This document shows, one piece after another, positions 19,344 to 27,231 of a stretch of DNA of 64,000 nt. The notes beneath the pieces were generated by a model. The model made no database searches. It was given only the letters and a program-made list of their open reading frames with translations, and was not told where the DNA came from. Each line of letters starts with the position of its first letter. The first letter of the stretch is position 1. The position numbers were made by a program, and so were the translations under genes. Origin of the DNA: an uncultured Aggregatibacter sp. (GTDB lineage Bacteria > Pseudomonadota > Gammaproteobacteria > Enterobacterales > Pasteurellaceae); NCBI RefSeq assembly GCF_901873365.1, contig NZ_CABFLM010000093.1, positions 21,012-85,011 of the forward strand. The letters run 5' to 3'.

Positions 19344-20465
19344 TTAGGCAGCCAGTAACTCTTGCTCGTACTTCATTCTTTCGTTGAGATTTTTGAAGTA
19401 GGACTGGGAAATTTCTTCGGAGCTAAATGCAGTCATACCGATAAGCTCTTGCGTGCGATGATTCCCTTGCCAGTAACCCACCCATTCCCTTAACGGTAAT
19501 ACCCATAAGCAACGTTTGAGAATATCACTAAATAGGTCGCCATTAGACTTTTGGCGGTTATCGGACATAAACGCTGCTTGATTAGCATAATGTAGGGCAT
19601 ATTTGTTATCGCATTTGTGGTGTACACCACGATGTAAATCACGGAATCTTGCGTTAAAAGATTCTGCAAGGTTATTGTTGATACCTTTAGCACTAAAGGC
19701 TTCTTGATGATTAACCGCCCATTTATTGTAGTGAAAATCTAATCCGTTATAAGCAGGATTTTCATCACACATAATATCACTACCTTGTTTCACGAATTGA
19801 TGGTTTAAGGCAAGAACGGTGTTAGCACTTTCACTATAATCCATTGCAACAATGGTACGATTTGAACCCCATAATGTTTCATCATTGGAAGCATGTTGAT
19901 TTAAGCTGATAATACAGCGTTTAGTCGGTCTAAATTTGGGAAATTTTGTCTTACTATCTCGTTGTTTACTTCGATTTTTGTGGTAGTTGGTTTTGCGTAA
20001 GGTAAAGTTTATCCATGCCCCATCTTCGTGAATTTCACCTTGCATTGGCGTTAAATCACGTGTTTTGAATAGGGCTTCACGCAGTTTATGGCAAAGTACA
20101 AAGGCGGTTTTATAGCTGATATTAAGATGACGGCTCATGGTGATTGCTGAAATACCTTTAACTTCATTCGCAAAGAGAAGAATAGCAGCCAAAATATCTA
20201 CAAACGGCAATTTATGAAAAGCAAATGCCGTATTCGTCGTAATATAGAAGTAGCGTTGGCAATGTTTGCAACACCAACGTTTGCGAGATGTAAGAAAGTA
20301 AGCATTGTGGCGGATTCCACAATGCGGACAGCAAACATCACAAACATTATCAGGATTTCCCCAACGGTTTGCTTTTAAAAGTTTGAAGGCTTCATCTTCA
20401 CTTAGGCGGAAGATATGTTTAAGAGATAATGTTTTGGATTTGCTTGAAAGTAAGTAATGAGCCAT
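19344..20465 (-). CDS. IS1595-family (ISXO2-like) transposase, left copy
   Basis: 373 residues from the ATG at 20465, which has AAGGA upstream; an in-frame start at 20495 is less likely. The N-terminus has a zinc ribbon (CPHCG ... CCKHC, about residues 40-65). A helix-turn-helix-like part (ISAITMSRHLNISYKTAFVLCHKLREAL) follows, then the DDE catalytic domain with EIHEDGAW, the second Asp in CDENPAY, and VNHQEAFSAKGINNNLAESFNARFR. All expected acidic residues are present, so the enzyme looks intact. It reads outward toward the left end of the element and is only distantly similar to the right transposase. Confidence 0.9.
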   Translation of the reverse strand: MAHYLLSSKSKTLSLKHIFRLSEDEAFKLLKANRWGNPDNVCDVCCPHCGIRHNAYFLTSRKRWCCKHCQRYFYITTNTAFAFHKLPFVDILAAILLFANEVKGISAITMSRHLNISYKTAFVLCHKLREALFKTRDLTPMQGEIHEDGAWINFTLRKTNYHKNRSKQRDSKTKFPKFRPTKRCIISLNQHASNDETLWGSNRTIVAMDYSESANTVLALNHQFVKQGSDIMCDENPAYNGLDFHYNKWAVNHQEAFSAKGINNNLAESFNARFRDLHRGVHHKCDNKYALHYANQAAFMSDNRQKSNGDLFSDILKRCLWVLPLREWVGYWQGNHRTQELIGMTAFSSEEISQSYFKNLNERMKYEQELLAA

Positions 20466-20513
20466 AAGTATTCCTTGTGTGTACAAGGTACTCAAAGCTA
20501 AACGCCAGACATA

Positions 20514-20556
20514 AAAAAACGCCCACCTGAATTTTCAGGTCGGCTCAAAGCGTTTT
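20514..20556 (-). terminator. Hairpin with T-run upstream of the left transposase
   Basis: On the minus strand an ACCTGAA/TTCAGGT stem-loop, within an outer AAAACGC/GCGTTTT pairing, is followed by a run of seven T. It lies about 50 bases before the start of the left transposase and would block transcription entering from the genes to its right, a common protection of transposase genes. The remaining sequence between 20,557 and 20,776 shows no gene. Confidence 0.65.
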
Positions 20557-20776
20557 GCCCTGAATACCGTACTGCCACAAGAAATACGTGGACTTTAATA
20601 AATGAGTTGCAAACCGAAAATAGAGCCTTAATAAAAGGGTTCTACGCCTATATGGTTCGCTGTGCTTCTTTGAAAGAAACTAGGCTAAATATGAATAAAT
20701 GGTTCATTGGCAAATTGTAGATGTTCATCAACGATGAACGGTATTTAATATAGATCTACGTTGTTTTTCTGTCAAA

Positions 20777-20805
20777 TAAAAAAGCAACCCATTGCTGAGT
20801 TGCTT
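20777..20805 (-). terminator. Terminator after the unknown two-gene module
   Basis: On the minus strand AAGCAAC (20805-20799) pairs with GTTGCTT (20788-20782) across a 10-base loop, followed by TTTTTT. It lies 36 bases after the stop of the gene at 20842 and is a good rho-independent terminator for it. Confidence 0.8.
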
Positions 20806-20841
20806 ATGAACTGTGATTCTAAAAAATGGCTATATAACAAG

Positions 20842-21339
20842 TTAATCAACACTAACCTGATTACCATTAATGCTCACAATATAGTTATGTGTAATATAGT
20901 CTGCGCTACCTGATAATCTGTTACCAATAGAATTAGCCATAATTCTACACTTCTTCACACCGTTGTTATCAGATATTTCTTTAGATTCAAAAGAAGAAAA
21001 TGCAATATAATTCTGCATTCTTGTTGTACCTTCAGCAATACTTCCTGCACCTTCCATTGCTCGACCAAACATATCCCAGAGTGGATTGGAGCGGTCTAAC
21101 CCTTGCGTAGCGTGTCCTACAAAAAATTGAGCGAGTTTATTTGCTTGAACATTTTGAGCTCGGATTCCTTCGTTAATGAATCTGCGGACTGTTTCTTCAA
21201 CAACATAATCATCGCACTCAATTTCCTTTTGAAAGGTAGGTACTAGTTGTAAAGGCGATATACTAGGCACTAAAACATCTATACTAAATGCAGTAGCAAT
21301 CACTGGAAAAATATATTTTCCAAACTTAGAAAAAGCCAT
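20842..21339 (-). CDS. Unknown protein with N-terminal hydrophobic segment
   Basis: 165 residues; not recognised. The first about 30 residues (KYIFPVIATAFSIDVLVPSISPL) are hydrophobic and could be a signal anchor. A short motif-like ECDDYVV and a conserved-looking QNVQANKLAQFFVGHATQGL stretch follow. It starts one base after the stop of the small membrane protein gene at 21341, is followed by its own terminator, and has AT-rich base use like the rest of the element. Possible roles are transposon or phage membrane function or a toxin-like effector; none is supported. Confidence 0.6.
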   Translation of the reverse strand: MAFSKFGKYIFPVIATAFSIDVLVPSISPLQLVPTFQKEIECDDYVVEETVRRFINEGIRAQNVQANKLAQFFVGHATQGLDRSNPLWDMFGRAMEGAGSIAEGTTRMQNYIAFSSFESKEISDNNGVKKCRIMANSIGNRLSGSADYITHNYIVSINGNQVSVD

Positions 21340-21340
21340 T

Positions 21341-21541
21341 TTATTCTCCTTGTTGTTTTTCAGGATTTTCAGACTCTTTTTTCTTTAAACTAGGTATTTT
21401 GCTAAATAACTCTTTAGGATATGTACATACTATTTTCAGGTATGTTTTTAGAAATTCGGCTGAATTAGCATCAAGATGAGATGTTCTACGATGTGCAATG
21501 TAGCAACCGACAATAAGGTAGAAGTAAATCAGTTCTTTCAT
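21341..21541 (-). CDS. Small membrane protein, unknown
   Basis: 66 residues. A hydrophobic N-terminus (KELIYFYLIVGCYIAHR) could form one short membrane helix, followed by a charged tail ending KKKESENPEKQQGE. AAGGA precedes the start at 21541. It is the first gene of a two-gene unit with 20842 and faces away from the XRE gene at 21696. No family is recognised. Confidence 0.5.
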   Translation of the reverse strand: MKELIYFYLIVGCYIAHRRTSHLDANSAEFLKTYLKIVCTYPKELFSKIPSLKKKESENPEKQQGE

Positions 21542-21594
21542 AATGTTTCCTTATAACTAAAAATCAATATCAGGGAAAAATTTAAGGGAAAACC

Positions 21595-21622
21595 TTGTTG
21601 TATATGGTATAGTATGTATACA
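21595..21622 (+). promoter_or_regulatory. Likely sigma-70 promoter for the XRE gene at 21696
   Basis: TTGTTG (21595-21600) and TATACA (21617-21622) are spaced by 16 bases, about 75 bases before the start codon. Between promoter and gene lies CCACA-N5-TGTGG (21654-21668), a possible operator. Confidence 0.5.
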
Positions 21623-21695
21623 GTCTGATGTAGTAACTAACGGTGTATATCAACCACACTAGTTGTGGGTACACTCATCAATTAGTGGGTAAAGA

Positions 21696-22100
21696 ATGAA
21701 TATCAACGAGAAAATCCGAAGAATCCGTGAATCAAAAGAATGGTCGCAAGAACAGATGGCTGAAAAACTGAATATGTCATTGAATGGCTATGCCAAGATT
21801 GAGCGTGGTGAAACGAAGTTATACCTAGATAAGTTAGAGCAAATTGCTCAAATCTTAGATATTGATGTTGTTGAGTTGATCCAATCAGGTGAGAAAAATA
21901 TCTGCTTTCAAATTGAATCGCCACTAGGTTCGGTCTATCAAGGTGGTGGGGAAACTCAAATGTTGATTGAGATTGAGCGGTTGAAGTTGGAGCTTTCTCA
22001 CTCGAGAGAAAAGGAAGACTTGTTGAATAGGTTGCTTGAGCAGAAAGATAGTGAAATTAAGGCTCTTAAAAATTTATTAGAACATCTTAATTTAAAATAA
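21696..22100 (+). CDS. XRE-family transcriptional regulator with coiled-coil tail
   Basis: 134 residues. The N-terminal helix-turn-helix is typical XRE/Cro-CI: EKIRRIRESKEWSQEQMAEKLNMSLNGYAKIERGETKLYLDKLEQIAQIL (about 5-54). The C-terminal half (LIEIERLKLELSHSREKEDLLNRLLEQKDSEIKALKNLL) is a coiled coil for multimerisation. It is divergent to the unknown module at 20842-21541 and convergent with the defence operon, so its targets may be the module promoter and its own. Confidence 0.85.
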   Translation: MNINEKIRRIRESKEWSQEQMAEKLNMSLNGYAKIERGETKLYLDKLEQIAQILDIDVVELIQSGEKNICFQIESPLGSVYQGGGETQMLIEIERLKLELSHSREKEDLLNRLLEQKDSEIKALKNLLEHLNLK

Positions 22101-22161
22101 AAGGCATAGTGAGTTTAAAGTAGTTGCTATACCTTACTTTCTGCTATAGACTCGCATCGTT

Positions 22162-22872
22162 TTAAGTATGAAAATTTCTCAAAAATTTCTTCCCTGAAAA
22201 ATTAGTAATTACACTATGGCGTATCAGTGAAATTAAATCAAATATATTTGTTTTTATATCAATATATTCATCATAACTCCAACCATTTTTTCGTGAGCCA
22301 TGAGCTATTGCATTACGAAACTCAAGAAGCTTATTAATAGCCTGAATGTGAGTATCTAATATATTATTATCAAAACCAATACGAAATAAAATTCTTAGCA
22401 GAACATCTTTTGTTAAATTGGATTCTGTGTCAACAATTTTAGATACATCGAGGTAAATAGGAGATGACATAATTTGATCTAAATTATCAAGAAATTCAAT
22501 TCTCCTTCCCAATTCTACAAATCCTTTTGAATGTTCTTTTTTAAATATAGGATGGTTTTTGGGTATGCGCTGAGTATTCTTAAATTCTTCAAAAATTCTA
22601 TTTAAGTTACTTGCAGTTAATTCCGTTATTACATCTTTACAATTTAAGCGTTGATTATTTATTTCTCTAACATAACATTCAAAAATAAATTTTACATGCC
22701 CTTCAAAAATTGAATAAAGAAGTAGAATCAAAGCCTTAGAGAAAAATTTTTGTTTATCCGAATTATCTCTAATATTAGCTAATTGGTTTTCAAAGAATCT
22801 AAGCTCTTCTTCCCTCCACATTTTATCCTCTTCTATTTGACTTAGAAGTGTATCTAAGGAATTAGTTGTCAT
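22162..22872 (-). CDS. MAE_28990/MAE_18760-like HEPN protein (putative nuclease)
   Basis: 236 residues from the ATG at 22872, which overlaps the DUF262 stop by 11 bases; an upstream in-frame start at 22908 is possible. It is mostly helical with the HEPN-type motif RNAIAH at residues 186-191, in the context EFRNAIAHGSRKNGWSYDEY. R-x4-H HEPN proteins are often metal-independent RNases in toxin, CRISPR and abortive-infection systems. The family to which I assign it is known beside DUF262 and DNA methyltransferase genes. It is the last gene of a four-gene operon. The enzymatic activity is inferred from the motif only. Confidence 0.78.
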   Translation of the reverse strand: MTTNSLDTLLSQIEEDKMWREEELRFFENQLANIRDNSDKQKFFSKALILLLYSIFEGHVKFIFECYVREINNQRLNCKDVITELTASNLNRIFEEFKNTQRIPKNHPIFKKEHSKGFVELGRRIEFLDNLDQIMSSPIYLDVSKIVDTESNLTKDVLLRILFRIGFDNNILDTHIQAINKLLEFRNAIAHGSRKNGWSYDEYIDIKTNIFDLISLIRHSVITNFSGKKFLRNFHT

Positions 22873-24043
22873 TATTCTTGAATACCTCTTTAAGATTATT
22901 TTCAACAAAAGATATTCTTTCGTCTAAACGATTACGCGTATTTTTTCCTCCCCCAGTAGTCATATCTATAAAATTACAATTTTTCTTAATATTTTCCAAA
23001 GCTTCTTTCAAAGTATTTATGGAATCATCAGAACCTTCATCAATGTATTCTAATACAGGTAATATTCCTTGAGTAATAGCTTCAAAATGATAAATCCGAA
23101 AAGATTCAGATATTTTGCCGGAGATCGTTGTAGCTCCAAAGGATGATACTCCTAACGATTTATTCAATACTGAAAAAAGTTTTTTGAATATTCTTTCTTC
23201 ATCATCATAATTAAAATGTTGATAATTTTCATGCTCTTGAGGCAAGGACACGCACTCCATATATTCATCAAGAAATGGTTCAATATCTTTCTTATATTTA
23301 GAACGATAATTTTTATAAGCAAAATATCTAAGTACTAACTCCTCTAAGTATGCACTTTTTAATTTTTCTTCTGTGGTTTTTACTGTACTAGTGAAATTAT
23401 TATCTTTTGCAATGCATTTCAAAAAATCAGCAAACTTGTTATCTAATAACCGAATATTACAATTTCTAATTTCTTGCGACTCCAGCTTTTCTCCGCCAGT
23501 ATTAAGGCGTTTAAACATATGATAGCGTAATACCTTATTACTTTCTTTACGAATTACTTGTACTCTAACAAAGCTTCTTTTTAAACGAATTTGAAATGCT
23601 GCTGGTAATTCTTCATAAGTTAAGCCATTAAGTGATGGCGCTATATCACATCCCGTTAGAACTAGTGGTAGATTATCTAGATTGTCTGCTTCAGAGTCAT
23701 TGACCGTCTCTGTATCCTCATCATCTACACATATCTTTTTTAAAAATCCCCTAAAATTCAAGTAACTTGATATTCTTTGTAAACCATCAATAAGTTCATA
23801 ATTACCATTTTCTATTTCTATTACAAAAATAGGAGGTATTGGCATCTCAAGTATTAGAGATTCAATGAACCTAGATTGTTTATCCTCAGACCATCGGAAT
23901 AGCCTTTGAAATGAAGGGCTAATATTTAACTCACCATTTTGATACATATCAGCAATTTCATTAAAAGAAAGATCGAGTTGTCTTGTGTGAGTTTGAGTTA
24001 CTTGTTTCTCTACATCTTCTATTATTTGACTTATATTATTCAT
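22862..24043 (-). CDS. DUF262 (GmrS-like, ParB-fold) protein
   Basis: 393 residues. The DUF262 domain lies at the N-terminus: SPSFQRLFRWSEDKQSRFIESLILEMPIPPIFV (FQR at 45-47) and the DGLQR motif at 86-90, which in GmrSD-type proteins belongs to the nucleotide-dependent ParB/sulfiredoxin-like fold. The usual second domain, DUF1524 with an HNH nuclease, is not seen; the C-terminal about 270 residues are helical and unassigned. The start at 24043 is supported by AAGGA 7 bases upstream, inside the end of the methyltransferase gene, and follows its stop by one base. It probably works with the adjacent methyltransferase and HEPN protein. Confidence 0.82.
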   Translation of the reverse strand: MNNISQIIEDVEKQVTQTHTRQLDLSFNEIADMYQNGELNISPSFQRLFRWSEDKQSRFIESLILEMPIPPIFVIEIENGNYELIDGLQRISSYLNFRGFLKKICVDDEDTETVNDSEADNLDNLPLVLTGCDIAPSLNGLTYEELPAAFQIRLKRSFVRVQVIRKESNKVLRYHMFKRLNTGGEKLESQEIRNCNIRLLDNKFADFLKCIAKDNNFTSTVKTTEEKLKSAYLEELVLRYFAYKNYRSKYKKDIEPFLDEYMECVSLPQEHENYQHFNYDDEERIFKKLFSVLNKSLGVSSFGATTISGKISESFRIYHFEAITQGILPVLEYIDEGSDDSINTLKEALENIKKNCNFIDMTTGGGKNTRNRLDERISFVENNLKEVFKNNDN

Positions 24044-24044
24044 A

Positions 24045-25316
24045 TTACTTTCCTTCATAGTGAAAATTAATAAAGAACTCTCGGGTTTTTTGTTTTTTTA
24101 CATATTTTGCGGATCTAGGGTTTATATTATCAAATGAATTACTTTTAAATGATACAATATCAGTCTTTTTAAAATTTAAACCAACCAACATTTCCTCAAA
24201 AAATAAAGGTAAATTATTATGAATATCCTTGTAAAAGGAATCCTGTACTACAAGACTAAAATTAGCCCCTACTTTACAGACTCGAGAGATCTCATAAAAT
24301 GAATTATATATATCATCAAAATATTGCAACAAATTAGTATGGTAGTATCCCTTAGAAGCTATTGATGAATGCTCTTTTACTTGGTTCAAAAACCTATTAC
24401 ATTCCAATCCCCATTGTTGTTTAGAGTACACTCTTTGTTTTCTAATTGTTGTAGAACCTGTCATTGAATTTCTTAGATTTTTAAATAAACTATCATCAAT
24501 ACCTAATATAGATAGTTCGGGTCTCATTGCTACAGCATAGTCAATTCTCGTACAATACGGTGGAGAAGTTAATATATAATCTATAGAATTATCGGCTATA
24601 GGGAGATCACTTGAATTACTTGTGATAAATTTAGACAAATCACATTGTTTATTGAAATGTTCTATAGAATTTATAGTCACTAATTGCTCATCAAGTAACT
24701 TATCAAATAAATAAATAATAGTTGACTTATCTAAATTTATTTTATTATCATTACATTTAGCAACTTTAACCCATGTTGGGTTAGATGATGAGAAATTCTT
24801 TTTTATATATTGTTTAACAATCTTAAATAAAACAATATAAAAAAAACTTGCTAGGCTACTTAGACTATTTTCATCAACTAACAAATTATCCCTTTTTTTT
24901 GAACTAACTAATAGATTGTAGATGATCATCTCTAAAGATCTAATGATACCTACAGTATAAGAATTAAACCATAAATTAAGCCCATCATCATTTCTAAAGT
25001 GATTTCTAGAATATTTAAATTTTTTTATTATGTCTGCTTTAAGAGAAGTAATTGATGGTGATAATTCTCTAGAAATATTATTAGCTTTAGCTATGACTGT
25101 CATTACTGGATTTAAATCTATCCCAGTTGAAAAACAACCAAATTGCTTTGCTGTAATTGATGTCAATCCAGTACCTGACCATGGATCTAATACAGCAGAA
25201 GCATCATTCACATACTTAGATAATGTATTATAGACAAATTCGTAAGAATATCCTGCATAGTAAGGATATAAACTAGAATTATTTCTTCTGTTAAGTTTAG
25301 GGGTTATCAAATTCAT
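24045..25316 (-). CDS. DNA methyltransferase (N6-adenine or N4-cytosine type)
   Basis: 423 residues. Motif I, LDPWSGTGL at 43-51 (SAM binding), with GIDLNPV following, comes before the catalytic motif TSPPY at 250-254. About 200 residues separate the two, which could hold the target-recognition part. The order FxGxG then (S)PPY is that of amino-methyltransferases; S/TPPY does not settle whether adenine or cytosine N4 is modified. The gene lies between an XRE gene (5-base gap) and the DUF262 gene (1-base gap), so it is probably the self-protecting modification enzyme. Codon use is very AT-rich compared with the flanking chromosome. Confidence 0.85.
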   Translation of the reverse strand: MNLITPKLNRRNNSSLYPYYAGYSYEFVYNTLSKYVNDASAVLDPWSGTGLTSITAKQFGCFSTGIDLNPVMTVIAKANNISRELSPSITSLKADIIKKFKYSRNHFRNDDGLNLWFNSYTVGIIRSLEMIIYNLLVSSKKRDNLLVDENSLSSLASFFYIVLFKIVKQYIKKNFSSSNPTWVKVAKCNDNKINLDKSTIIYLFDKLLDEQLVTINSIEHFNKQCDLSKFITSNSSDLPIADNSIDYILTSPPYCTRIDYAVAMRPELSILGIDDSLFKNLRNSMTGSTTIRKQRVYSKQQWGLECNRFLNQVKEHSSIASKGYYHTNLLQYFDDIYNSFYEISRVCKVGANFSLVVQDSFYKDIHNNLPLFFEEMLVGLNFKKTDIVSFKSNSFDNINPRSAKYVKKQKTREFFINFHYEGK

Positions 25317-25321
25317 GTTTA

Positions 25322-25654
25322 TTAACGTTTTTCTGATAGAATTTTGAACGATATATCAAATGCGATTTGCATATCATTGGGCATTATTCGATAATAATTG
25401 ATCAGAGCTTGCTCTTTCTCCGTTAGTTTTCCACTTGAATGAGTTCGAAACATATTCCCTTCACCACGCATCAACCAATTCAAATCAACATTCAACACAT
25501 CACTGATCTTGATTAAAACTTCAGCACTCGGATCACGTTCATTAAGTAAATAGTTTTGAAGGGTACGGTAAGGCATATCAAGTAATTCAGCAAAGGCTTT
25601 AATACTCAAGCCTTTATACTCCATCACCTCTCTTAAACGGTTGCTTATACTCAT
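25322..25654 (-). CDS. XRE-family regulator, first gene of the defence operon
   Basis: 110 residues. The helix-turn-helix MSISNRLREVMEYKGLSIKAFAELLDMPYRTLQNYLLNERDPSAEVLIKISDVL covers residues 1-54, followed by NWLMRGEGNMF, a string often seen in phage-CI-like and control proteins. It sits where a C (controller) protein sits in many restriction-modification operons: directly before the methyltransferase. Its 85-bp divergent region with the right transposase contains a 13-bp palindrome over the transposase -10 element. Confidence 0.85.
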   Translation of the reverse strand: MSISNRLREVMEYKGLSIKAFAELLDMPYRTLQNYLLNERDPSAEVLIKISDVLNVDLNWLMRGEGNMFRTHSSGKLTEKEQALINYYRIMPNDMQIAFDISFKILSEKR

Positions 25655-25668
25655 TTTTGTATCTCATA

Positions 25669-25705
25669 TTGACTTGTATGTAGTTTTTGAGTATGATTAA
25701 ATCAT
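25669..25705 (+). promoter_or_regulatory. Promoter of the right transposase with overlapping palindromic operator
   Basis: TTGACT (25669-25674), a 17-base spacer and TATGAT (25692-25697) make a near-consensus sigma-70 promoter pointing at the transposase at 25740. The palindrome ATGATT-A-AATCAT (25693-25705) covers the -10 and the start region. On the other strand TATATA near 25715-25709 could be the -10 of the xre operon, placing the same palindrome at its start site. The XRE protein at 25322 is the obvious candidate ligand. Confidence 0.6.
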
Positions 25706-25739
25706 CTTATATACCCACATTTTACATTTTTTTAGATTT

Positions 25740-26774
25740 ATGGCACAGCATTTTTTGTTATCTAGCTCTGCAAGAAAATTAAGTCCGCTAAAGATAGCTC
25801 AACTATCTGATGCAGATGCATTTTCTTTACTGCATGAATTACGCTGGAGAAGCGAAAACGAACAAGTTTGCCCTAAATGCGGTGTACAACATGAAGCCTA
25901 CTTTATCTCTACTCGTAAGCAATGGCGATGCAAGCATTGTAAACATACCTTTAGTATTACCTCAGGGACGATTTTTGCGAATCACAAGTTACCGATTCAA
26001 ACTTATTTATTCGCTATCGCCTTATTTGTGAATGCGGTAAAGGGCATTTCCGCTTGTCAGCTCTCACGCGACTTGAACGTGCAATATAAGACGGCTTTTA
26101 CGCTTGCTCACAAAATCCGTGAAAGTTTACAAATTCAGAAACAGTTATTTCCGCTTTCAGGTGAAATTCATATCGACGGCACTTATGTGCATTCCGCCCC
26201 GCGACCAAAGAATAAGAAATCGGAGCGCGTGGACAGACGGCTGAAAGAAAATACTAATCCGAATAAACGGTCAATTTTGGTGATGCGAAGCCGTTATACC
26301 GAAGAAGAAACCGCAGAAAACCCGTATTTAGTGGGCGCAAAGAAAACCTTAACCTTTCCGATTTTATCGGAAAATAGTCACGTCGTGAATAAATTGGCAA
26401 CAAGCTATATTAAGGCTGGCAGTCGTATTCACGCAGACGAAAACTCAGCTTATGACGAATTGATGATTCACTACGATTTGCGTCGCGTAAACCATCAAAA
26501 AGAGTATCGCAGTGATGAAGGTATCACTAACAATCTTGCAGAAAGCTATTTCAGTCGCTTTAAGCGTATGATTATCGGTACGCACCATAAAATCAGCAAT
26601 AAGTATCTTGATAACTACGCCAACGAATGTGCTTATCGAGAAGATAATCGCCGTGTGGATAATTTAAGCCTATTTAACAGCACACTCAGGCATTGTCTTG
26701 CTACCGACAATACAACAGACTGGCAAGGCTATTGGCAGGGTAATCATAGACAAGCAGAAAGGTTGATAATGTAA
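25740..26774 (+). CDS. IS1595-family (ISXO2-like) transposase, right copy
   Basis: 344 residues. It starts MAQHFLLSSSARKLS, like MAHYLLSSKSKTLS of the left transposase. A zinc ribbon (CPKCG ... CKHCKHTF, about 43-68) precedes the DDE domain: EIHIDGTY, HADENSAYDE, and VNHQKEYRSDEGITNNLAESYFSRFKR. The catalytic residues are present. Its stop overlaps the ATG of the next gene by one base (TAATG), so it is made together with the small protein at 26774. Similarity to the left copy is partial along the whole length: they are family relatives, not duplicates. Confidence 0.9.
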   Translation: MAQHFLLSSSARKLSPLKIAQLSDADAFSLLHELRWRSENEQVCPKCGVQHEAYFISTRKQWRCKHCKHTFSITSGTIFANHKLPIQTYLFAIALFVNAVKGISACQLSRDLNVQYKTAFTLAHKIRESLQIQKQLFPLSGEIHIDGTYVHSAPRPKNKKSERVDRRLKENTNPNKRSILVMRSRYTEEETAENPYLVGAKKTLTFPILSENSHVVNKLATSYIKAGSRIHADENSAYDELMIHYDLRRVNHQKEYRSDEGITNNLAESYFSRFKRMIIGTHHKISNKYLDNYANECAYREDNRRVDNLSLFNSTLRHCLATDNTTDWQGYWQGNHRQAERLIM

Positions 26775-27211
26775 TGGGAAATAAAATCTACTTTAGCCAA
26801 ATTCAGGCTAAAATCGACCGCTTGCAGCGTGAACGAACACAAGTGCTAGAACACCTCGAATTAGTCGAAAGAAAAATCCAAAAGCTCAACGATGCCCTTG
26901 AAGTGATGGAAGATGAAGCCTTAACCGATGAATACGATACTGAGGTTTATTCATATCGAACCTACAAACATAGATTCCGAGGAAAATTAAGACCAATGGT
27001 CTTAGCGGTACTCAAAGCCCAACCCGACCATTATTTTACGGTCAATGAAATCACTGAGATTGTCTTAATAAAAGACAGACAAGACCCTATCGTTCGTCCA
27101 AAGCATACGGTTTCGGTACGTGGCGCGTTAAAACATTGGCTGACAAAAGGTGTCGTAGAACGACTAGAAAGAGGCGTGACTGATGTCAAATGGCGACTGA
27201 AACAAAAATAG
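26774..27211 (+). CDS. Coiled-coil / winged-helix-like protein, transposon accessory A
   Basis: 145 residues; not recognised as a named family. Residues 5-48 form a coiled coil (QAKIDRLQRERTQVLEHLELVERKIQKLNDALEVME). The C-terminal about 75 residues look like a winged helix (RPMVLAVLKAQPDHYFTVNEITEIVLI ... GALKHWLTKGVVERLERG). It is coupled to the right transposase by a one-base overlap. The convergent gene at 27232 has the same architecture, suggesting two related element proteins, perhaps DNA-binding partners or regulators of transposition. Confidence 0.7.
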   Translation: MGNKIYFSQIQAKIDRLQRERTQVLEHLELVERKIQKLNDALEVMEDEALTDEYDTEVYSYRTYKHRFRGKLRPMVLAVLKAQPDHYFTVNEITEIVLIKDRQDPIVRPKHTVSVRGALKHWLTKGVVERLERGVTDVKWRLKQK

Positions 27212-27231
27212 CGGATAAATACCGCTATTTT
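27205..27231. terminator. Bidirectional terminator between the two accessory genes
   Basis: AAAATAGCGG (27205-27214) and its complement CCGCTATTTT (27222-27231) form a 10-bp stem with a 7-base loop. A-rich and T-rich arms serve both convergent genes. The stop codon of the left gene is inside the stem. Confidence 0.8.
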
